From Rhinopithecus roxellana (lineage: Eukaryota > Chordata > Mammalia > Primates > Cercopithecidae), in NCBI RefSeq assembly GCF_007565055.1, contig NC_044557.1, positions 65,477,095 through 65,541,094 on the forward strand: a DNA stretch of 64,000 nucleotides, read 5' to 3'. Position numbers and translations under genes: made by a program. The notes beneath the pieces are model-generated. The model saw nothing but the letters and a program-made list of their open reading frames with translations. It had not been told where the DNA came from and searched no databases. Positions 49,340 to 62,798 of the stretch are shown piece by piece (positions within the stretch are counted from its first letter, which is position 1; each line of letters starts with the position of its first letter).

Positions 49340-49800
49340 AACAATAGTTTTTGGTTTAGGAACAAAGGAACACCAAGATCTCAGTGATTTAATACAATAA
49401 AGTATTATTTCTTGCTAATAAAAATACTGATGCATGTCTGTACAGCTCTCTTCCAATTAGTGACTCAGGAATCCAGGGGCCGTGTATCTTGTGACATTAT
49501 CATCTCTGTGTGGTTTCTAGTATCTCCCCAGCAGAGGAAGGGAGGCCGTGGAGATGGCATACTGACTAGTAAAGTCATACTTTACTGACTTTAGTCATAT
49601 TGACTAGCTGACCTGAAAACGGCGCAACTGCACCATCTCACATTTCATTGGCTAAAACTAGCCACATGATCAACCTAACTGCAAGAGGGCCAAGAAGTTT
49701 AATTCTCCCATTAGTCCTCCCATGTGCTCAAGAATTGAGAATTATTTATGAGTGAACATCAGACGGCTCTACTGTGTCTGATGTTCATAATTCAACTCCA
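49340..49800. mobile_element. Old dispersed repeat (family uncertain) with hairpin
   Basis: TCATTGGCTAAAACTAGCCA and CATGATCAACCTAACTGCAA resemble a common ancient mammalian repeat that I cannot name safely. Its right end carries the inverted repeat described separately. Confidence 0.4.
49739..49793 (+). other. Strong inverted repeat / hairpin in intron 4
   Basis: TGAACATCAGAC (49753-49764) and GTCTGATGTTCA (49776-49787) are perfect 12-bp inverse arms around an 11-base loop. GAATTA (49739-49744) and TAATTC (49788-49793) extend the stem by 6 pairs after an 8-base left bulge. The fold would be present in GRHL2 pre-mRNA. Confidence 0.85.
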
Positions 49801-50289
49801 GGCACATTATTTGTAGAATTAACATAGTTTGCAGAGCATCTTGAAATGAAAGCAAAGAATGACTATTTGTCATTATCTGGATAGATGTCTGATCATTAGT
49901 CCATTGATTTTATATTCATCTAGTCTGAAACTGGAAGTGATCCTGGATCTAAACCCTATCCAACTTGCTTGATTGACAACTGGTAGTCCATTATCCCCCA
50001 CACATTTAAAGGATAAAATCTCAAAAATGTTGATTCATCTACTAAATTGGAACATGGCTTCACTTCTGATTAATGCACAGTTTTATTATGTTTATCTTAA
50101 ACATATGATGCAGTGGCTATGATAACACCAAATTTCTATCATTTTGTTAATGTGTTTTAACATCAAGCAAAATTTTAGAAAATCTCTGGCATACACATTT
50201 TATAACTTAGGAAGATTTAAATCTCTCTATGTGTAGTCAAAGTTGATAAGACTGGATCACGCATTATTTAGATTAACAGGGCATTTACC

Positions 50290-50861
50290 CACCTCATGCA
50301 TAGAACATCTATGAATATCCCAGTTCTGTTAAAGCTGTTATTTAACTTTGCAGCACCATTTGACACTGTTGATCACTCTTCCCTCTTGCAAATGCTCTTG
50401 GCTTCATATCCACAGCTTCAGTTATCAATCTGTGTCCAAAAGACCTTCCAATTTTATTCTCCAGCCTGGTCCTCTCTTCTGAACTAATAATCTTTATTAT
50501 ATCTAACTGCCCATTTGATTTTTTTACTTATCCCAAGTCTAACTTATGATCCTCCCCCATGTTCCCCTTGTGCTCTCCACCTTCATAAGTGGCACTGCCA
50601 TCCTTCTGGTTGCTCAAGCTCTCCCTTCAGTTCATCTAATCCATTATCAATTCTATCAATTGTACATTCTTAACATCTCTGAAATTCATCCATTTGTCTC
50701 CACTGTACTTTACCATACTGGCCCAAGCTGTCACTATCTCTGGCCTCTAACACTGCCATTTCTACTTTTGTACACTGTACCTATGATAGTCTTTTCAATA
50801 TGGAAATCTGATCATTCCACCCCCTCACTTAGATCCCACTGCTCTTCGGATAAAGATCTAA
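50290..50861 (+). mobile_element. L2 ORF2 fragment, sense
   Basis: The + frame from 50330 contains APFDTVDHSSLLQMLLASYP, the motif-A region of an L2/CR1-type reverse transcriptase, followed by degraded L2 sequence and interrupted at 50862 by an Alu; a little may continue after 51158. Confidence 0.75.
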
Positions 50862-51157
50862 TTTTTTTTTTTTTTTTTTGGAGATGGAGTCTTACTCTGT
50901 TGCCCAGGCTATACTGGTGCTATCTCAGCTCACTGCAACCACCGCCACCCGGGTTCAAGCGATTCTCCTACCTCACTCTCTGGAGTAGCTGGGACTACAG
51001 GCATGGCACCACCATGCCCAGCTAATTTTTGTATTTTTAGTAGAGACAGGGTTTTGCCTTGTTGGCCAGGCTAGTCTTGAACTCCTGACCTCAAGTGATC
51101 TGCCCACCTCGGCCTCCCAAAGTGCTGAGATTACAGGCATAAGCCACTGAGCCCAGT
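50862..51157 (-). repeat. Alu (S type), antisense
   Basis: Full-length; AAAGATCTAA duplicated at 50852-50861 and 51159-51168. It sits inside the L2 piece. Confidence 0.95.
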
Positions 51158-51344
51158 TAAAGATCTAAGTCTTTAACAGGTTTACGAGGCATTGCGGAGT
51201 CTGTGTCTCCAATGCTTCTCCCATCTTGTCTCATACAACTTTCCTCCTTCTATCCTCTGCTCTAGGCTCCAATAGGTTCTGTAAGCCTCATATGCCCACT
51301 TCTGACTCAGGACCTATGTGTATGTTGGTCCATGGGCTGGAACT

Positions 51345-51532
51345 GAGCTGTGTAATACCATAGCCACTAGCCAAGTGTGATTATTAAAATGAAATAAAAT
51401 TAAGAATTCAGTCCATCAGTCCCACTGACTATGTTTTACATGTACATGCAGCTAGAGGCTACCATATTGGACAGTGGAAATATAGAACACTTCCATCATT
51501 GTACAAGACCCTATTGGACAATACTGTCCTAG
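51345..51532. mobile_element. hAT-type MITE
   Basis: CATAGCCACTAGCCAAGTGT, GGCTACCATATTGGACAGTG and the end TATTGGACAATACTG fit a short non-autonomous hAT element; same family as 53350-53546. Confidence 0.65.
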
Positions 51533-51539
51533 AGTATTC

Positions 51540-52140
51540 TTTACTACCTTTCTATACCCTTCCTTCTGTGTAACTTCCTTAGGGAAGCCCTTTTTTTTTT
51601 TCTCTTACTCCAATTTCTACTGGACTCAGTTTTCTTTGTATCTAAATCCACCACCCCAGAGAGCACCACGAACACATCCGTAGTCAAAGTTACGCTTATT
51701 TAGCCTGCCTCAGCAGGAGACCCTTACCAGCATCTCAGTCAGGGAGAGTTGAGAGCTCTTCATAATGTTTGGGCATGTGCTGGATGAGTCCAAGGAGGGA
51801 TTACAGAAGTGACAACCAGCTCTGAATTAGATACTGTCAAGATGTAGGGACACCCAGAAACTGGGTATCTCATGATCATTGTTCAGAAGGAGGGAGCATT
51901 ATTCACCTTGTTATTGTGTTATTATCTCCTGGGGCTCTGTTGGAAGCACTGCTTACCTCCTGTCGACTTTATCCATGTTTCTCTGGAAGCATTGCACTCT
52001 GTTAGGAACATTAATGTTGACTGCCAGTGGTGCCAATGTTTGCTTTCTCATAGCAGTGAATGTGATAAGCTCATATAGAACTGTTGCTCTTCTTCAGAAT
52101 GCCTGCACACAGTTTGTAGTTTTTAAAAATAAACAATTGT
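51540..52140. other. Intron 4 stretch, nothing recognised
   Basis: Overlapping short frames at 51872-52148 have no recognisable product. Confidence 0.4.
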
Positions 52141-52154
52141 TTGATTAGTGTTTT

Positions 52155-52290
52155 TTCCTACTTGACCAGAAGCTTCATGAGAGCAGAGACATAGTCTCCT
52201 TTTGTTCACCGCTGTATCTGTAGCACTGAGCACAGTGCCTGATATAAAATAAATGTTCAGTAAATGTTTTTTCAAAGAGTGAATGAATAA
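52155..52290 (+). repeat. L2 3' end, sense
   Basis: AGAAGCTTCATGAGAGCAGA, TAGCACTGAGCACAGTGCCT and TAAATGTTCAGTAAATG with a GAATGAATAAATGA tail are a typical L2 3' terminus. Confidence 0.85.
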
Positions 52291-52299
52291 ATGATGGGA

Positions 52300-53345
52300 C
52301 CTAAAAATTAGTGGCTAGTCAAAGACAAGAAATGGTTTAGCAATTTATGATTTCCGTACAGTTAAAGAAACATTGTCTTTTTGAGACATATTCTTACCAG
52401 ATAGCTCGTTTCCACAACGCAAGAGAAAGAACAGAATTCCAATATTTGAGATTTAAATATGTTTACGATTGCCTGATGTCCAAGGTCCTTTAAGAGTAAT
52501 CTATCAAATATATGTTATCATACCTTCTTTACTATCATTTTTCTGGGTTCAAATTTATAGATGCACTATATCAAGTCACAGTAAAATACAGTGATGTTGG
52601 CTGTCTGACTGCCTTTTGGCATTCTACAAATTATATTAATAGGTCTCCAAACAACTGTGGAAACTTGATAACTGTTTCCAGAACAACCTGAGCATTTTGG
52701 TTCTAATTCCTAATACTAATTCATTTATAGCCATGTAACCCATCAATATAATCAGGTCTCATCTAAAGGATGGTGATGTTTTCTAGGTACTCTATCCATT
52801 TAATTCTTTTAAAATTAGAAAGATAATGTAACAGAATTGAAGAAAAAATTTTCAACTTAATGAAAAGTAGTATCTAGGCTTGTAACATGGTAACTACAGT
52901 AGTCACCACTACTATAACATGGAACTAGGAAAAACATTTATTTTTTCACAGTTCTTATCCTCATGCATTTATGCATTGAAGTGGGATTCTGTATTTCAGC
53001 CAGCACATATTTGAATTTTTCTGAGTCTGAAGATTTGTAGTATCATACCTTCTCGCGCCATCTGGGGAATTAGAACCACAGAATTTACAAGTCCAATATG
53101 CTTTAGGAGGCTAGCCTATCCTCAGACTGCAGAAATCTATGGCATGGATGGTAATCCATTCTTGCCATGTATACTAATGCTGATTCACCATGGTTTGTAT
53201 GGGTTACTGCATATTCCTTCAAGCAAAGACTTTGGAAATGCATCCGTGTCTCCAAGTCACTCCTTTAAATATTTTTTTCATCATATTACCTCCCACTCCA
53301 AAATTTTCTAATTCCTGACCATATTAAATGTAAATACATTTTCCT
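52300..53345. other. Intron 4 stretch, nothing recognised
   Basis: AT-rich; no coding or RNA feature. Confidence 0.4.
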
Positions 53346-53349
53346 AAAT

Positions 53350-53546
53350 CAGTCTGTCCAGTAGAACCTTCTGCAATGATGGAAAATTTTTTAATACTAT
53401 CCAACGTTAGTCACTAGCCAATGTGTGAATGTAGTACTTGAAATGCGGCTAGTTGACTGAGGAACCGAAAGTTTAAATGTATCAATCTAATCAACTTAAA
53501 TTTAAATAGCACATGGAGCTAGGGGCTACCATATTGGGCAGCAAGA
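53350..53546. mobile_element. hAT-type MITE
   Basis: CAGTCTGTCCAGTAGAACCT at the start and GGCTACCATATTGGGCAGCA at the end are imperfect inverted termini of a 197-bp element. Confidence 0.75.
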
Positions 53547-53549
53547 CCT

Positions 53550-53871
53550 AAATTTTCAAGCTCCTACTAAATAACCAGGCAAGGCCTGTGTCCTTGGTCT
53601 CATGTATGCACCACATTTGTAGTCATCATTTTTGTCTTGACTCATGGTGGCCTTCTCTTGCTTAGGTTACTTTCTCTCAGTTCCTTCAGTTAATCCAGGC
53701 TGTCTTTGGCTTCCAAGGGTCACAGTGAAGTTCACCAGCTCTATGAAATCCCCCTATAATTTTGCTGATCTTCCTTTCCTGGCAATGCCCATTCTATGCT
53801 TTTCCAGTCAAGACACATGAATGAATGATGATTCAACATAGACTTTCATATACAGTCATTTGCTGTATTTT

Positions 53872-53906
<35 letters not shown>

Positions 53907-54720
53907 GTGAATGTGTTGCATCCCCTCAACCAATTTTTATCTCTCTGAGGCCAGGACAGTGTCATATATAATTGTGTGTTTCTTCTGGCACCAAAGCAGA
54001 TGGTGAAGCCCCAGAAAATTCCCATTGAATGCTTTGCTGATTACCTAATTGATTGCAAAAGAAACACAAATCTGTACCTTTGATTCTCTGTCATGATTAT
54101 TTAATCAGCCAACAAGTATTTGGGCAATGTTCATGGGATTCGTCTGGGTAAAGTTCGAAGGGAAGATCATCTTCTTGAATTCAAGGAGTAAGACTGGATA
54201 AGAAGAAGGATCATAAATATGTATGGAAACTATGATATAAGGTATGCTGAATTCCAGAGATGATGGTTAGGGGTTGTGAGGAAGTTTGGAAAATAGCTGT
54301 GATAACATTTCTCCTTTAGAAGGAAACCCTTGAAATGCTGGTCAAAGAATGTAAGTTTATTGCACAGAAATGAGAGACAGGAAGGTTATTTCTTAGGACG
54401 AGACACTTGAAAAATGGTCATAGTGAAAGAACAAGATATGTGGTCAATGAAATGCTTTTTCATCTGCATTCTACAATATTCACTTCAGATCAAGAATTAG
54501 GGCTTTTGGTCATCTACTTTTGAAAAGGTTCTAAAACGTAGCAAAGCACATCCTATATGTACTGTGCATACAATTGAACATCTTGAGACCCAAGCTTCTT
54601 TGTGTGTAATACTAAACTTAGTTTCCCCAGAAAACCTACTCTTATAATATTGTGATAATGAAGATCCTTAGAGAAGGGCACTGAATAGGGTCAAACTATT
54701 ACTTTATAATAGTATTTATA
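53550..54720. other. Intron 4 stretch with a long T run
   Basis: A T run of over 30 bases at 53873-53903 and no Alu body beside it. Otherwise unassigned. Confidence 0.5.
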
Positions 54721-54721
54721 C

Positions 54722-55290
54722 ACGTACATAGTGCTCACTATGTACCAGGCTCTATTCTTAGTAACTTTTTTTTTTTTTTTTTTTTTTTTTAAGAAAATAG
54801 CGTCTTGATAGGCACTCCAGCCTATCACTCAGGCTGGACTCAAGTGATGTGATGGTAGCTCACTGCAGCCTTGAACTCTTGGTCTCAAGATATGCTCCCG
54901 CCTCAACTTTCTGGGTAGCTGGGACTACAGGCATGAGCCACCACACACAGCTAATTTTATTTTATTTTATATTTTGTCAAGACAGGTCTTGCTTTATTGT
55001 CCAGGCTGGACTGAAACTCCTGGCTTCAAGCAATTCTCCTGCCTTGGCCTCCCAAAGTGTGGGATTACAGGCATGAGTCACCATGCCCAGCCTATTCTTA
55101 GTACTTTTTAAAACTTATTTAATTCTTCTATTTATTACAATAAATAGAAGAAATTTTATAGATGAAGAAAATATAGCATTTGCCTCATTTTATATAGGTA
55201 GCAGGTAAAAGAGCTAGAACTTGACCCTAAACAATCTTGCTCCAGAAACTATGTTCTTAACCATTCTACTGTATTGCTTTTTGCTGTGCT
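54722..55290 (-). repeat. MIR, antisense, split by an Alu
   Basis: GTGCTCACTATGTACCAGGC (54731) and, after the Alu, TTATAGATGAAGAAAATATA and AACTATGTTCTTAACCATTC give the reverse MIR in two halves. Confidence 0.75.
54766..55092 (-). repeat. Alu (J-like), antisense
   Basis: Diverged; contains (TTTTA)n at 54956-54973. TATTCTTAGTA on both sides. Confidence 0.93.
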
Positions 55291-55299
55291 ATATGACCT

Positions 55300-55668
55300 C
55301 TGTGTAATTCATGTTCTATTAATTCAGAATTTATGACATTTGGAATAAGTGTTGGAGACAATAGCAAATGGCAGAGATGTATTATGTATTTGAGGAAACA
55401 GCTTCCAGTACCTCAAACACTGTAGGAACACCTGTGAACACGTGAATAACATACAAAGCACAAATGTGTTTTCTGTTGAGTGTAGCTCTAAGTGAGGAGG
55501 TGATAGGTGAGTTCTATGACTACTTTTGCTGTAGTTGAAAAACATAATATCAAATATATAACTTTCTTTTCTAGTGAGAGAATAAAATAGTTGGAATACA
55601 TTTATTATTATCATTTTTGCATAATGACTTACCTACTTGTTTTAATTCCAATGACTCATATTTTGCAG
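55300..55668. other. End of intron 4, nothing recognised
   Basis: Unique AT-rich sequence before exon 5. Confidence 0.45.
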
Positions 55669-55724
55669 AAATTTCGGAGTGCTTCAGTTGGGGCTGAGGA
55701 GTACATGTATGATCAGACATCAAG
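55669..55724 (+). CDS. GRHL2: GRHL2 exon 5 (entry to the DNA-binding domain)
   Basis: This 56-bp exon lies between ATATTTTGCAG and AAG|GTGAGT. It encodes KFRSASVGAEEYMYDQTS plus two bases of a Ser codon, about residues 227-245. It joins exon 4 (AATE|KFRS) and exon 6 ([11 protein letters not shown]) in frame. It lies just before, or at, the start of the Grainyhead/CP2 domain, which in human GRHL2 is placed near residue 244. Its length is not a multiple of three, so loss of the exon would break the frame. It lies in the quieter 3' end of intron 4, between a split MIR and an L2 fragment. Confidence 0.94.
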
Positions 55725-55899
55725 GTGAGTTACCAGGAGATGCATCCTTAGAAACTGATTAACTGATAACCCTTTAAATGTACCTTCAAGTTATACCTTT
55801 AAACCTTTTTTCTTTGTAAACTTTTAAAGAACAGTGTGATTTCCTTTGCCTCAGTGCTTTTTTCTTTATACAAAGGACTTCTATATCATTATTTCCAGT

Positions 55900-56320
55900 A
55901 TTGACCAATTTTCTGGGGCCTACACCCCTTTTCTTCCTTCTGTTGGTTAGACATTCCTTCTTAGGTGTTCCTCTGAACCTCATACTCATGTGCTTCCAGC
56001 CCAACAAGTGTAATATGAAGCTCTATCTTTTTTTCTTCTTTCCCTCCTCTTCTACTTGCTTCACACCTGGTGTTCTGCTTTTATTTCCTATTGTGGCTAA
56101 TGATGTAGCCATTTTCCAAGCCACCCCAGCTAGAGGTAAAGGATTTGGCTTCTTTTCTGTTGGACTTTCTCAGCACTTGCCAAATGCTGAATTGTTTGTT
56201 CCACTTGTCATCTCTTTTCCAAATTATCCTTGTCAACTTTCTCCTGAGCTATTGCAATACATTGGATCTCCCTGCCAACACTTCTTTTTTGTTCCACTGT
56301 GCACATAGCCAGCTACCAGC
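55900..56320 (+). repeat. L2 ORF2 fragment, sense
   Basis: ACTTTCTCCTGAGCTATTGC and GATCTCCCTGCCAACACTTC correspond to the RT C-terminal region of L2 (LDYCN-like). Degraded frames at 55901-56363 are from this. Confidence 0.65.
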
Positions 56321-56399
56321 TATCATGCACTCAGGTGACTTCCATGTGCAGCAGTGTGAGTAGGATTGGGGATAAGATATAATCTCCCCTTACAAGAGG

Positions 56400-56700
56400 T
56401 CCATACACTTTTGGAGGAGACAAATGTGATGACAGACAAATTGAAAAACATTTGCTAAGAGATGAGTCCTGCTATGGAGATATATAAACAGAGTTAAATG
56501 GACCTATAGTCCTGCACATGTGTGTGGGAGTAGGAAGGTGTGTGGGGTTGAGGGCAAATATTCACAGGAAGTGGCATTTGAGCTGCATCTTGAAGGGTTA
56601 ATAGCAGGTGTTTTCTAAGGAAAGAAGGAAGATTAAGAACATTCCAGGTAGAAGAGTCATGTTTTAAGACCTTGGTTATGCTCACGTCTGAAGACAGGAG
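56400..56700 (-). repeat. L2-like fragment, antisense
   Basis: TTTTGGAGGAGACAAATGTG and GTGGCATTTGAGCTGCATCT fit reversed L2, opposite to its neighbours. Confidence 0.55.
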
Positions 56701-56709
56701 AGAATGGCA

Positions 56710-56848
56710 GCTGGGCGTAGTGGCTCATGGCTGTAATCCAGCACTTTGGGAGGCTGAGGTGGGAGGATCACTTGAGCTCAGAAGTTCAAGACCAGCCTGG
56801 CCAACACAGTAAGACGCCATTACATTTAAAAAAATTAAAAAAGAGAGA
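56710..56848 (+). repeat. Alu left arm, sense, truncated
   Basis: GCTGGGCGTAGTGGCTCATG to CACAGTAAGACGCCATTACA then an A-rich end; only one arm is present. Confidence 0.9.
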
Positions 56849-56929
56849 GCAAGAAAGTGGCAAGGAATGAATTTATCTCCCCCATTTACAAAACTTACCA
56901 AGTATTTCATCATTTCAGGCAGAACTGAA

Positions 56930-57125
56930 CTCAAATTCCTTATGAAGGTCATCAGGGCCCTCTATGTTTTGGTCCCTCTTTACTTAAAATCCCATCTCCC
57001 ACTATGTTTCTTGCCCCTTTGCTTTTACGCATATGGCCCTCTTCCATTCTCTTGGTTTCCTCTTAAAGTCCTCTGGTTCCAATCTCAGGCTCCCCACTCA
57101 TCCTTCCCAGATCATCTTATTTAGA
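56930..57125 (+). repeat. L2 ORF2 fragment, sense
   Basis: GGTCATCAGGGCCCTCTATG and CAATCTCAGGCTCCCCACTC match the 3' part of L2 ORF2. Confidence 0.65.
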
Positions 57126-57129
57126 ATTT

Positions 57130-58198
57130 GGAGTGTGTTGTGGAGATGGGGCAGGAAGCAGGAGGCAGGGAAGACTAGACTTGAAATTGTCTTCTAAAAT
57201 GTGGGAATAAGAGTCTAATTTGCATGCTGTAAATCCAAAGTACCATGTCAGCAGCTGCCAGGCCAGTGGGAAGAGCAAGGACCTAACCAGTGACTTGACC
57301 TAGTTTCTCTTTCCACTGCTGCCATGGTCCAGCAGAGTGAGCACGTCTCTTAGCCTCCCCTTAGCTGCGAAATGAGGAAGGTGGGCTGAATCTCAGGTTT
57401 TTATCCTGTGTTATGGGCAGGCTTGATGGACACAAATCCCTGAAATTATATTAAAAATCGTTTGTGTTCATAAGTGTCTTTATCTGGGAAGGAAAGTTCA
57501 CTGCTTTCTTCATGTTTTCAAAGCAATCTGTGCCCTAGACAAGACGTAAGCTACTGGTCTAGGTGATTCCTAATATCCTGTCTGGGTCTAAAATGCTATG
57601 ATTCAGTGGCACTGCATTGAAATTGCTTTTTCAGACAAAATGACAATGGAATCAGTTCTGTTTTGAATGATTTATTTCCCAACTTCTTTTAAGACACATA
57701 TTCTGGAATTTGCTTAGTTTATTAGCTTAAGCCTAAGATTTTTTATCATAAAAGGGGAATATTATTCTGCCCTTCAGATTTTTTTGTCATCATAAAAGTT
57801 CAAAAATAAATAAAACATTACAGAAATATTTAACATAGAAAGCAAGAACCCCCCATAATCCTGTCAGGAAGCCATTTTCAGAGACAAAGTTTGAGTCATT
57901 TTTGTGCCCAGCCTTCCAAAGACTTTGAAATAAAAGAGCTAAAAAAATAAACTCAATGGAGAGTTTCTGATGATCTAGAAAATACGCAGTGTTTGTTATT
58001 GGATTGTCACTGTGTGCTGTCCTGCAGTATAGCAGAAATAAATATTTCTGAATGAATGTGTTAAACAAAAAATGATTGTGGTTCATACCTGTTGTGTTAT
58101 TTTAAATAATTGATATTCTCTTTGAAGTTGGGAAAAATCAGTGTTTATCTTTTGTAAATTATATCATGTTTTTAAAAAAATATGAAGGACACTATTTA
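57130..58198. other. Intron 5 stretch, nothing recognised
   Basis: Unique-looking; frame 57790-58086 (-) has no recognisable product. Confidence 0.4.
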
Positions 58199-58202
58199 GA
58201 GC

Positions 58203-58425
58203 AGGGATCTGCACACTTTTTCTGTAATGAACTAGAGAGTAAGAATTTGAGGTTTAGCAGGCTATCATCTCTACCACAACAACTCAACTTTGCTGTTGTA
58301 GTACGAAAGCAGTCATAGACAATATGTAAACAAGTGAGTGCAGTTGTGTTCCAATAGACTTTATTTACAAAAACAGGCAGTCAGATGGATTTGGCCTATG
58401 GGTCATCATTTGCAAACCCCTGATT
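58203..58425. mobile_element. hAT (Charlie-type) non-autonomous element
   Basis: CAGGGATCTGCACACTTTTT at one end and ATCATTTGCAAACCCCTG at the other form imperfect inverted termini; the middle TTCCAATAGACTTTATTTAC is typical of this family. Confidence 0.8.
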
Positions 58426-58429
58426 TTGA

Positions 58430-60165
<1,736 letters not shown>

Positions 60166-60167
60166 AA

Positions 60168-60420
60168 TAACAATTTATATTTATTATCTTCAAGCGCCAG
60201 GTATTGTATTAGGTACCATCTGTCTAGTAACTCATTGAAACTGACAACAACCCTATGAAAAAGGCACTATTGTTTTTATGATATTACAGATAAGGAAACT
60301 GGGTGATAAAGTTTCAGAAGCTAGTAACTGGCCAAGGTTACATAGCTAAAAGGCAAGGGAACCAGGATCCACCCCAGGCCATCAGACTCCTGAACCCAAC
60401 TCTCTTTACCATGAGGTTGC
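60168..60420 (-). repeat. MIR, antisense
   Basis: AAGCGCCAGGTATTGTATTA, CAGATAAGGAAACTGGGTGA and GGTTACATAGCTAAAAGGCA match nearly the full reverse MIR. Confidence 0.85.
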
Positions 60421-60424
60421 ATTG

Positions 60425-61560
60425 TGTTAAGCAGCATGGAGGGCTGAAGGCAGGCAAATGTTAGCCTGGATATATTTCTCTCTGGATATGTTTCCTATAA
60501 ATTACATCCTCCCCCTCTCGTATATGAGCATCTGGTAAGAAGACGCTGAATAAATTTGCTTTTTTTTTTAAGCCTTATAAATTCCAAGTGTTAGTATAAC
60601 TCGTATACACCCTCTTAACACCATTATCATCAACCTGGAAAAAATGGTGGGTGGTTAGTATTCTAAGGTCACGACAAGAGTTTGGAGTACAGGGACTTTC
60701 CCAAGAATTCTACTTTGCTGAAATCATGAAAATAATTTAATAAGAAAATTTTATTTCTTTATGTTCCATTTTGGCTGAAATGAAGAGTCTCCCCTTTTTT
60801 GTAAGGACTTCAACCTCCACCCTTGGAGACTAAGTTGGCACCTCTCAGAGTGGCTCTTTCTTAACTCCCCAGCTCTGGGGCAGGAAGGAGAAATGTGTTT
60901 GTAACCTACCAGCATTTATTTCTGAGAACAGTGTTTCATTCCAAGTCAAAGCGTGTAGGGCGTGGTAACAACAGTTTCAAACTGCTTTTTTCTTTATCAT
61001 TGAAGAAATAAATTTCCATACCAAGAATATGCCATTATTTATGCTAATTTAGACACTTGCCAGAAAAAATATTACTTTAAATGTTATTGTTATTTTGAGA
61101 CAGAAATAAATACCAGGAAGCCACGCAGTAAGCTTTTACACATAAATGGAAAAGTTTGAGGCGTGGCAGAGGGTAGAATGAAAAGCTGGCTGAGCTCATA
61201 GTTGCACCAGCACAGAGAATGGTTTTTCTTTGTTGTCATGTATCCAGTGCCTTTGAAGATCACACTGCTTGTGAATTTGAAACAATATGGATACATATTT
61301 CTACACCGTTTTCCTAACAAACATCTGCTTTCTTGTGTAAAAATTGTTTACACATACTTTAGGCAAGAGCCAGATTTCGAAGTGACAGCCAGCCACCAGC
61401 ATGTATTTACTGTCTATTATTCGTCAGGTGCCAGAGTGAATGGCAGACACTGTTTCTGTCCTTGCTAAGTTTGATGTTAATTGGGAAGACATTGCCATTG
61501 GCTGAATAATTGTAAATAAGTAAATGATAACTAATGTGTAAACTGCTACAAAGGAGAAGG
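60425..61560. other. Intron 6 stretch, nothing recognised
   Basis: Unique-looking; frames at 61090-61468 have no recognisable product. Confidence 0.4.
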
Positions 61561-61563
61561 TTG

Positions 61564-61912
61564 TTTTGGTTTTGGTTTTGGTTTTCGAGACAGGGTCTTG
61601 CTTTGTCACCCAGGCTAGAGTACAGTGGCATGATCACTACTCATTGAAGCCTCAACCTCCCAGGCTCAAACGGATCCTCCTGTCTCAGCCTCCCAAGTAG
61701 CTGGGACTTCAGATGTGCACCACCATGCCTGGCTTTTTATTTTATTTTATTTTATTTTATTTTATTTTATTTTATTTTATTTTATTTTATTTTATTGCAG
61801 AGACAGGGTCTCACTATGTTCCCCAGACTGGTCTTGAATTTCTGGACTCAAGAGATCTTCCCACCTCAGTTTCCCAAAGTGTTGGGATTACAGGCATGAA
61901 TTACCCGGCCTA
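61564..61912 (-). repeat. Alu (J-like), antisense, expanded
   Basis: GAGACAGGGTCTTGCTTTGT start and ATTACCCGGCC end; longer than usual because of an inner TTTTA array. Confidence 0.93.
61735..61796 (+). repeat. (TTTTA)n microsatellite inside the Alu
   Basis: About twelve perfect TTTTA units in the middle A-rich region of the Alu. Confidence 0.96.
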
Positions 61913-61919
61913 GCCCTAA

Positions 61920-62798
61920 GAAGTTCTTAAGGAATGAAAGTCCATGAAATATTTTTCTGGAACAGTAGCAAGGTGCCTAAGAAGTGTTTTGGATGTGCAG
62001 TGAGAGGAGGAGTATTCCTGATACTGTAATTAAAGGGTTTTATTTGGAAGAGGGTTGTTTTTGGTACTGTCTCCATTTCGTAAGTGACGGTGAATTAATG
62101 TGTATTTAGTTTAATGAGGCTGTTTATAATTTAGAACTGAAAAGAGTTTTGAATTCTTATTTCTGCAAGATATAATTAGTTTCTCAAGCTCATTTTTAAA
62201 GTACATTCACATTAGATTTAAATAGATATCATAGTTGCTCTTGTGTTTTTCGGTGTATGAAATATCTGTAGTTTAGATCTATGTTCACCAGTACGAATTT
62301 GTCTTTTAGCATCTTCCTCATTTCCTTGGTATTTTTCTCATTAATTTTGATATTCCAGCCTGAGGCACTTCATTAGACCACAAACAGATGTTTGCTTCTT
62401 TACAAATGGCATCACATTTTATGTTTAAGGAGTAAAAATTTCAAAAGAATGCTTGTTTCCAATGCAAGAAAAAAAATATTTGGGTGGGTTTCTGTTGACC
62501 TCACAAAATGATACATTTGCTGATAAATGGTTGATCTGGTTGTTTATAACCTCCTGGTAAAACTGATGTAGGACTCTTTTTTTTTTTTTTTCCTTCATGC
62601 TGTTCTTATTTTTCAATCATTTTTTGAGTAGGTCCATTTTATAACAAAACAGACCATACAACCAAGCTTGTCTGGGCTTTTCTAAAGCCAGAAAAGCAAC
62701 ATGACACAAAAACACCTCTGGTAGAACTTCCAGAACTGGAGACTGAGGCAACAGAAGCACTGAACAAAAAGTAAGCTCCACGATTCTCCCCTCTGCAG
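61920..62798. other. End of intron 6, nothing recognised
   Basis: AT-rich with a T run at 62577-62591; frames crossing exon 7 on the minus strand are shadows. Confidence 0.45.

Noticed and set aside
50546..51025. 159-codon plus-strand frame
   Set aside because: It joins degraded L2 sequence to an antisense Alu, so it is a chance fusion.
55901..56308. 135-codon plus-strand frame ending near 56308
   Set aside because: Its second half is degraded L2 ORF2 and its first half has no match; no splice or start support.
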